This document shows, in pieces, positions 52,312-55,209 of a stretch of 55,209 bases of DNA (positions are counted from its first letter, which is position 1; each line of letters starts with the position of its first letter). The stretch is from Massilia brevitalea. Its GTDB lineage: Bacteria > Pseudomonadota > Gammaproteobacteria > Burkholderiales > Burkholderiaceae_D. The notes under the pieces are model-generated. The model did not search any database, was not told where the DNA came from, and saw only the letters and a program-made list of their open reading frames with translations. The stretch lies in NCBI RefSeq assembly GCF_030711405.1, contig NZ_JAULSI010000040.1, forward strand, positions 1 through 55,209, in the 5' to 3' direction. A program made the translations under genes and the position numbers.

Positions 52312-53409
52312 ATGATGCCGTTAGAACAACTACATAAGCTAAAGCCAGCGCCGTTTTTCGTGATACCTGGTTTGGCAACAGAACGCGGCCAAGCTATCGC
52401 ACGCGTGTGCTGGTCTCTAGCGTTCGCAGCTTACCTGGGCCTGAGCACCCAGTATCGGGGCACTCCTGAGTACGCCGCGGCATGGATGCTTGAGGCCGCT
52501 TACCTGGTGTTCGCCACATCAATTTGGCTCTTAGTACGTTCGAATTTTGGGAACGACCAAGTGCGCCGGATTGCTGCCGCAATGTTGGACCAACTGTTAT
52601 GCGCGGCCACGTTATATTTCACGGACGAGGTTGCAGCCCCTTTCGTATTGATGCCCCTACTTCTTACTTTCGGAAGCGGATTACGTTACGGAAGAACCTA
52701 CGCAGTCTTCTTCTCAACCCTCAGCTCGACCTTGACTTGCGCAGTACTGCTGTCCTCATCGTACTGGGAGCAATTTCCCACTATCAGAACTGGCTTAGCG
52801 CTTGCAACTATCTTCTTCCCTCTGTACGTCTTTCGCTTGACGGATGCGCTCACACTTCAAATGCGCACTGACGCGATGACAGGACTGAGAAATCGAATTG
52901 GTTTTGATGAACTTCTTGATGAGGTCTGCTACGGTGCCGCCGCTGCGAAGGACGGCAGCGCTGTCATCCTCCTCGACTTGGACGGATTTAAACAGATTAA
53001 CGACACGCAAGGGCACGATGGTGGCGATTTAGTCCTCAAGCATATCGCATACCGTCTTAGCGTTGAACTAAGCCCGTTCGGAGTGCCCGCACGAATTGGC
53101 GGCGACGAGTTTGCAGTCGTGGTCAGCAAGCTTAGCGCACGGCAAGACCTCGAGGCCGCCTTCACACGATTTCTGAAGCAGACAGTCGAAGTCGGCAGGC
53201 TTTTCGAAAGCTCACTCGGCGCCAGTATAGGAATTTACTACATTGAGCCGGCTTCAATAACGTCTCCGCGGTTCGTGTTCAAAGCAGCCGACCAGCTAAT
53301 GTACCAAGCGAAGAAGCTGGGGAAAAATCGATTTATCACCTCCGAAAGTCGAGCTTTCACCAGCGAAGGTGAGTTGAATTCACACTGCCGAGTTGCTTCT
53401 GTTAGGTGA
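52312..53409 (+). CDS. Membrane diguanylate cyclase with RpfC-like sensor region
   Basis: 365 residues. Residues ~30-190 contain about six membrane segments with features of the sensory module of RpfC, the DSF quorum-signal kinase: RRIAAAMLDQLLCAATLYFT, GSGLRYGRTYAVFFST and FPLYVFRLTDALT. Residues ~195-350 form a GGDEF domain with the active site RIGGDEF (Gly263-Phe267), substrate and metal residues in LLDLDGFKQINDTQGHDGGD, and a C-terminal YQAKKLGKNRF. The domain should make cyclic di-GMP. An RxxD I-site is not obvious five residues upstream of GGDEF. The start is ATG 52312 or 52315. Monocistronic. Confidence 0.88.
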   Translation: MMPLEQLHKLKPAPFFVIPGLATERGQAIARVCWSLAFAAYLGLSTQYRGTPEYAAAWMLEAAYLVFATSIWLLVRSNFGNDQVRRIAAAMLDQLLCAATLYFTDEVAAPFVLMPLLLTFGSGLRYGRTYAVFFSTLSSTLTCAVLLSSSYWEQFPTIRTGLALATIFFPLYVFRLTDALTLQMRTDAMTGLRNRIGFDELLDEVCYGAAAAKDGSAVILLDLDGFKQINDTQGHDGGDLVLKHIAYRLSVELSPFGVPARIGGDEFAVVVSKLSARQDLEAAFTRFLKQTVEVGRLFESSLGASIGIYYIEPASITSPRFVFKAADQLMYQAKKLGKNRFITSESRAFTSEGELNSHCRVASVR

Positions 53410-53586
53410 AAAAAAAGCGCGGCACCAGCGCGTCCAGTACCCTTGGCCAACAAGGTAATGCCCGACCACCTTCATAATTGTAAAGCCGCATTGATAGAAC
53501 GCTGGCACGGCGAAGCACGGAGAGCGAGGGAAAGCAGCATGACCGATGTACTCCAAGCGTAGCGCCGCAAGCTGGGCCGCTAGCAA
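53410..53586 (-). pseudogene. Possible C-terminal remnant of a GNAT acetyltransferase
   Basis: A minus-strand frame gives AAQLAALRLEYIGHAAFPRS then FAVPAFYQCGFTIMKVVGHY. The PAFYQCGF stretch matches the end of many GNAT N-acetyltransferases (xPFYExxGF). The acetyl-CoA-binding half is missing. The call rests on one short motif. Confidence 0.35.
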
Positions 53587-53819
53587 GACTTTTAGTTAAA
53601 TGAGCGCTAGCCTCGGCACCGACCAGTGACGTGCTGGCCGCTACCTAACCACCTAGCCAAAACGAACATAATCCCGCACCCCAAAAAGCTCGTGCTTTGC
53701 TGACAACATAGCTACAATAGAACTTCGGCGCTTCCGGTTACGGAGAGTTCGAATCACCCGGCCGGAGGACATCTATCGCCCTCAAGTCGGTAACCTATAG
53801 GTCAATGCGAGAGGGCAAC
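53587..53819. other. Leader region of the cold-shock gene
   Basis: No gene seen. TACAAT at 53713-53718 could be a -10 element, giving the ~100-base untranslated leader usual for cold-shock genes; the -35 is not clear. Confidence 0.35.
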
Positions 53820-54023
53820 ATGGCAACCGGTACAGTGAAATGGTTTAACGATTCCAAAGGTTTCGGCTTCATCACACCAGATGACGGTGGAGAGGATTTG
53901 TTCGCGCACTTTTCGTCAATTTCAATGGGTGGATTCAAGACATTGAAGGAAAATCAAAAAGTTCAGTTCGACGTCACACAGGGTCCGAAGGGGAAACAAG
54001 CTTCGAACATTCGAGAGGCTTAA
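53820..54023 (+). CDS. Cold-shock protein (CspA family)
   Basis: 67 residues from ATG 53820, a single cold-shock domain. The RNA-binding motifs are intact: RNP1 KGFGFI and RNP2 DLFAHF. The start MATGTVKWFNDSKGFGFITP is standard. It is an RNA chaperone that melts structures at low temperature or in general stress. The long leader without a gene fits post-transcriptional control seen in csp genes. The frame is open upstream to 53805 but the family start is clear. Many such genes exist per proteobacterial genome, so a specific symbol is not given. Confidence 0.95.
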   Translation: MATGTVKWFNDSKGFGFITPDDGGEDLFAHFSSISMGGFKTLKENQKVQFDVTQGPKGKQASNIREA

Positions 54024-54560
54024 GTTAGCCGTAAGGCGATTAGGCCGGCCGGGGATGGAAGCCACCGGTAAGCGCCTCCATCTTCCTTCGAATTAGCCAA
54101 GCACACCCGGGCCCTGGTGGCACATTATTTCGCGACAATTGGCTTCAGCGCTTGCACGTTCATGGGCTGGACCGGTAACTTAGCTGCACGGTGCCAGACA
54201 CCTCTTGAGCTGAGTGGTCGCTTCGTTGCTCACCCCAGGCTGCGGGCCGGCGAAAGTAGTCAAAAGGCTAGCAACAGTTGACCACCGGACGAAGAGGTAC
54301 GTACACACGTAGGTTCGGTCGTTTGCCAAGTCTTCCCCAACGTGATTGAGCTATTCGCTCGAACGAAACTGCAGGCAGTCAGCAAGAAAGATGCGGACAC
54401 TCGGACGGTAGTAAGGAATCGGAACTATCGTCAGTGCGAGAGTTAGCTACGAGTGCAATCGCTCCACTTCTTTGCTACAGCGACACAACTAGCTTCCCTG
54501 ACCATACATACTTCGTAGGCCCCATGATATTCGAACACTGAGAGGCGTTTGCCAAGTAGG
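54024..54560. other. No supported gene
   Basis: Mostly stop-rich. A start-less plus frame at about 54283-54446 gives PNVIELFARTKLQAVSKKDA, which may be a remnant. Nothing else was recognised. Confidence 0.35.
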
Positions 54561-55011
54561 AGGTCTTCACATTCGAAGGGCATGAAGCCGAAACTGCCCA
54601 GTCAACCCGAATGCTCTTAAATCAACTATACCGGATTGATGAAGATAAGGCCTATCCAGTGCCCTTCGCACTCCAGCGAAGTCACCGGCTGACCTGCTGC
54701 GTCGTGACAACCCGGACTCACTTGGTGAATTCCATACGCTCAAGAACCTGAAGTCGCCGAACACCTGGGTGGCAGTGCCAGCGGGTTACCTTCAGTTCAT
54801 ACAGGCTGAGGAGACGCACGCTGGAGTATTCGAGCTGGACGATGCGGACGTGTGGCTTGGCGCCTTAGCCAAATCTCTGAACGCTGGCTCGGTAACGATG
54901 CTGCCAGTATCGAGGTATCGTTCGTTCCCTTGGTGTGCCTCTGTAGGCGCCATAGAGCCTCATAATCTTGCGCAAGTTTTCGATGACCGCTACTTTCATG
55001 GCGGCAAATGA
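54561..55011 (+). pseudogene. Decayed coding region, unknown family
   Basis: Two plus-strand frames in sequence look protein-coding with G/C-ending codons. The first gives VFTFEGHEAETAQSTRMLLN then QLYRIDEDKAYPVPFALQ. After an apparent frameshift near 54665 the second gives PADLLRRDNPDSLGEFHTLK, VAVPAGYLQFIQAEETHAGV and ELDDADVWLGALAKSLNAGS, and ends in AQVFDDRYFHGGK at 55011. An 80-codon ATG frame (54769-55011) covers the last part. The codon bias is closer to the chromosome than to the island cargo. Family not recognised. Confidence 0.4.
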
Positions 55012-55209
55012 ACTGAATCTGTTCAATACCTTGCTGTTGTCTGAACGTAGTCAAGTGGAATCAGAATAGTGTCAACTACTCTCGAAGCAAGTTCCGAATA
55101 GGCCTCTCTTTATAGTCTTATAGGGCGAAGTTATGGTGCTCCAAACAGGACATCATCTGGCCTAGAATGTAAGCGTCAAACCACCACCGTCTAGACACTG
55201 AACGGCGCC
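55012..55209. other. End of window, nothing recognised
   Basis: AT-richer sequence with no supported gene or repeat; no direct repeat of the island's left end was seen. Confidence 0.35.

Larger units (their letters stand above)
14478..55209. mobile_element. Large genomic island / integrative element; left end at ~14478, right end not seen
   Basis: The left boundary is set by the break in the acyltransferase gene and a sharp fall in GC content and third-position GC shortly afterwards. A recombinase operon lies directly inside that boundary, as in many integrative elements. Cargo downstream includes defence (Hachiman, HipBA), decayed genes, an IS21 remnant and signalling genes. The 3' part of the split host gene was not recognised before the window ends, so the element may extend past 55209. 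Alternatively it ends earlier and the host remnant was lost. Confidence 0.5.

Overview
The window looks like a betaproteobacterial chromosome of the Oxalobacteraceae type (Massilia, Telluria, Duganella or Janthinobacterium). This is inferred from the gene set and order (tRNA-Ser, serS, rarA, lolA, ftsK, trxB), the very GC-rich third codon positions of the first 14.5 kb, and a family of short intergenic palindromes confined to that part. No database could be searched.

Region 1 (1-14.5 kb) is ordinary core genome. It holds a tRNA-Ser(CGA) cut by the window edge, serS, rarA, lolA and ftsK on the minus strand, then trxB, an Smr-domain gene, a complete bacteriophytochrome kinase and a TRIC-type channel gene on the plus strand, then a P-II gene and nadE on the minus strand. 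Seven copies of a GTAGGGTGGGCA-type palindrome lie between these genes.

Region 2 (14.48-24.6 kb) starts where a chromosomal acyltransferase-like gene (peptidogalycan biosynthesis / DUF482 type) stops matching its family after about 86 codons. Base composition falls abruptly here. A tightly coupled operon of six genes follows. It encodes three tyrosine-recombinase-like proteins (642, 770 and 454 aa), two small, mainly helical proteins and a RecD2-like protein whose helicase motifs appear lost. Convergent to the operon is an intact second copy of the same acyltransferase family. The simplest reading is a large integrative element that broke a host gene and carries its own replacement.

Region 3 (24.6-46.3 kb) is AT-richer cargo with many decayed genes. 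It holds a hairpin-dense intergenic stretch, an IS21 istA remnant, two small genes, a subtilisin-like protease with a small partner gene, and a UvrD-like helicase pseudogene. It also holds a HAD RNA-repair-type domain protein, two convergent paralogous histidine kinases with RsbRD-like N-termini, response regulators, an H-NS-like protein and a KGG-repeat stress protein. A HipBA toxin-antitoxin pair and a complete Hachiman defence system (HamA-HamB) close the region.

Region 4 (46.3-55.2 kb) carries a secreted LprI/DUF4344 metallopeptidase-like protein, a small secreted protein and a REC-like protein without its phosphoacceptor. Next to that is a hybrid histidine kinase whose phosphoacceptor histidine reads as leucine. 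A small membrane protein, a membrane diguanylate cyclase with an RpfC-like sensor, a cold-shock protein and further decayed coding sequence follow. No right end of the element was recognised, so the island may continue beyond the window.
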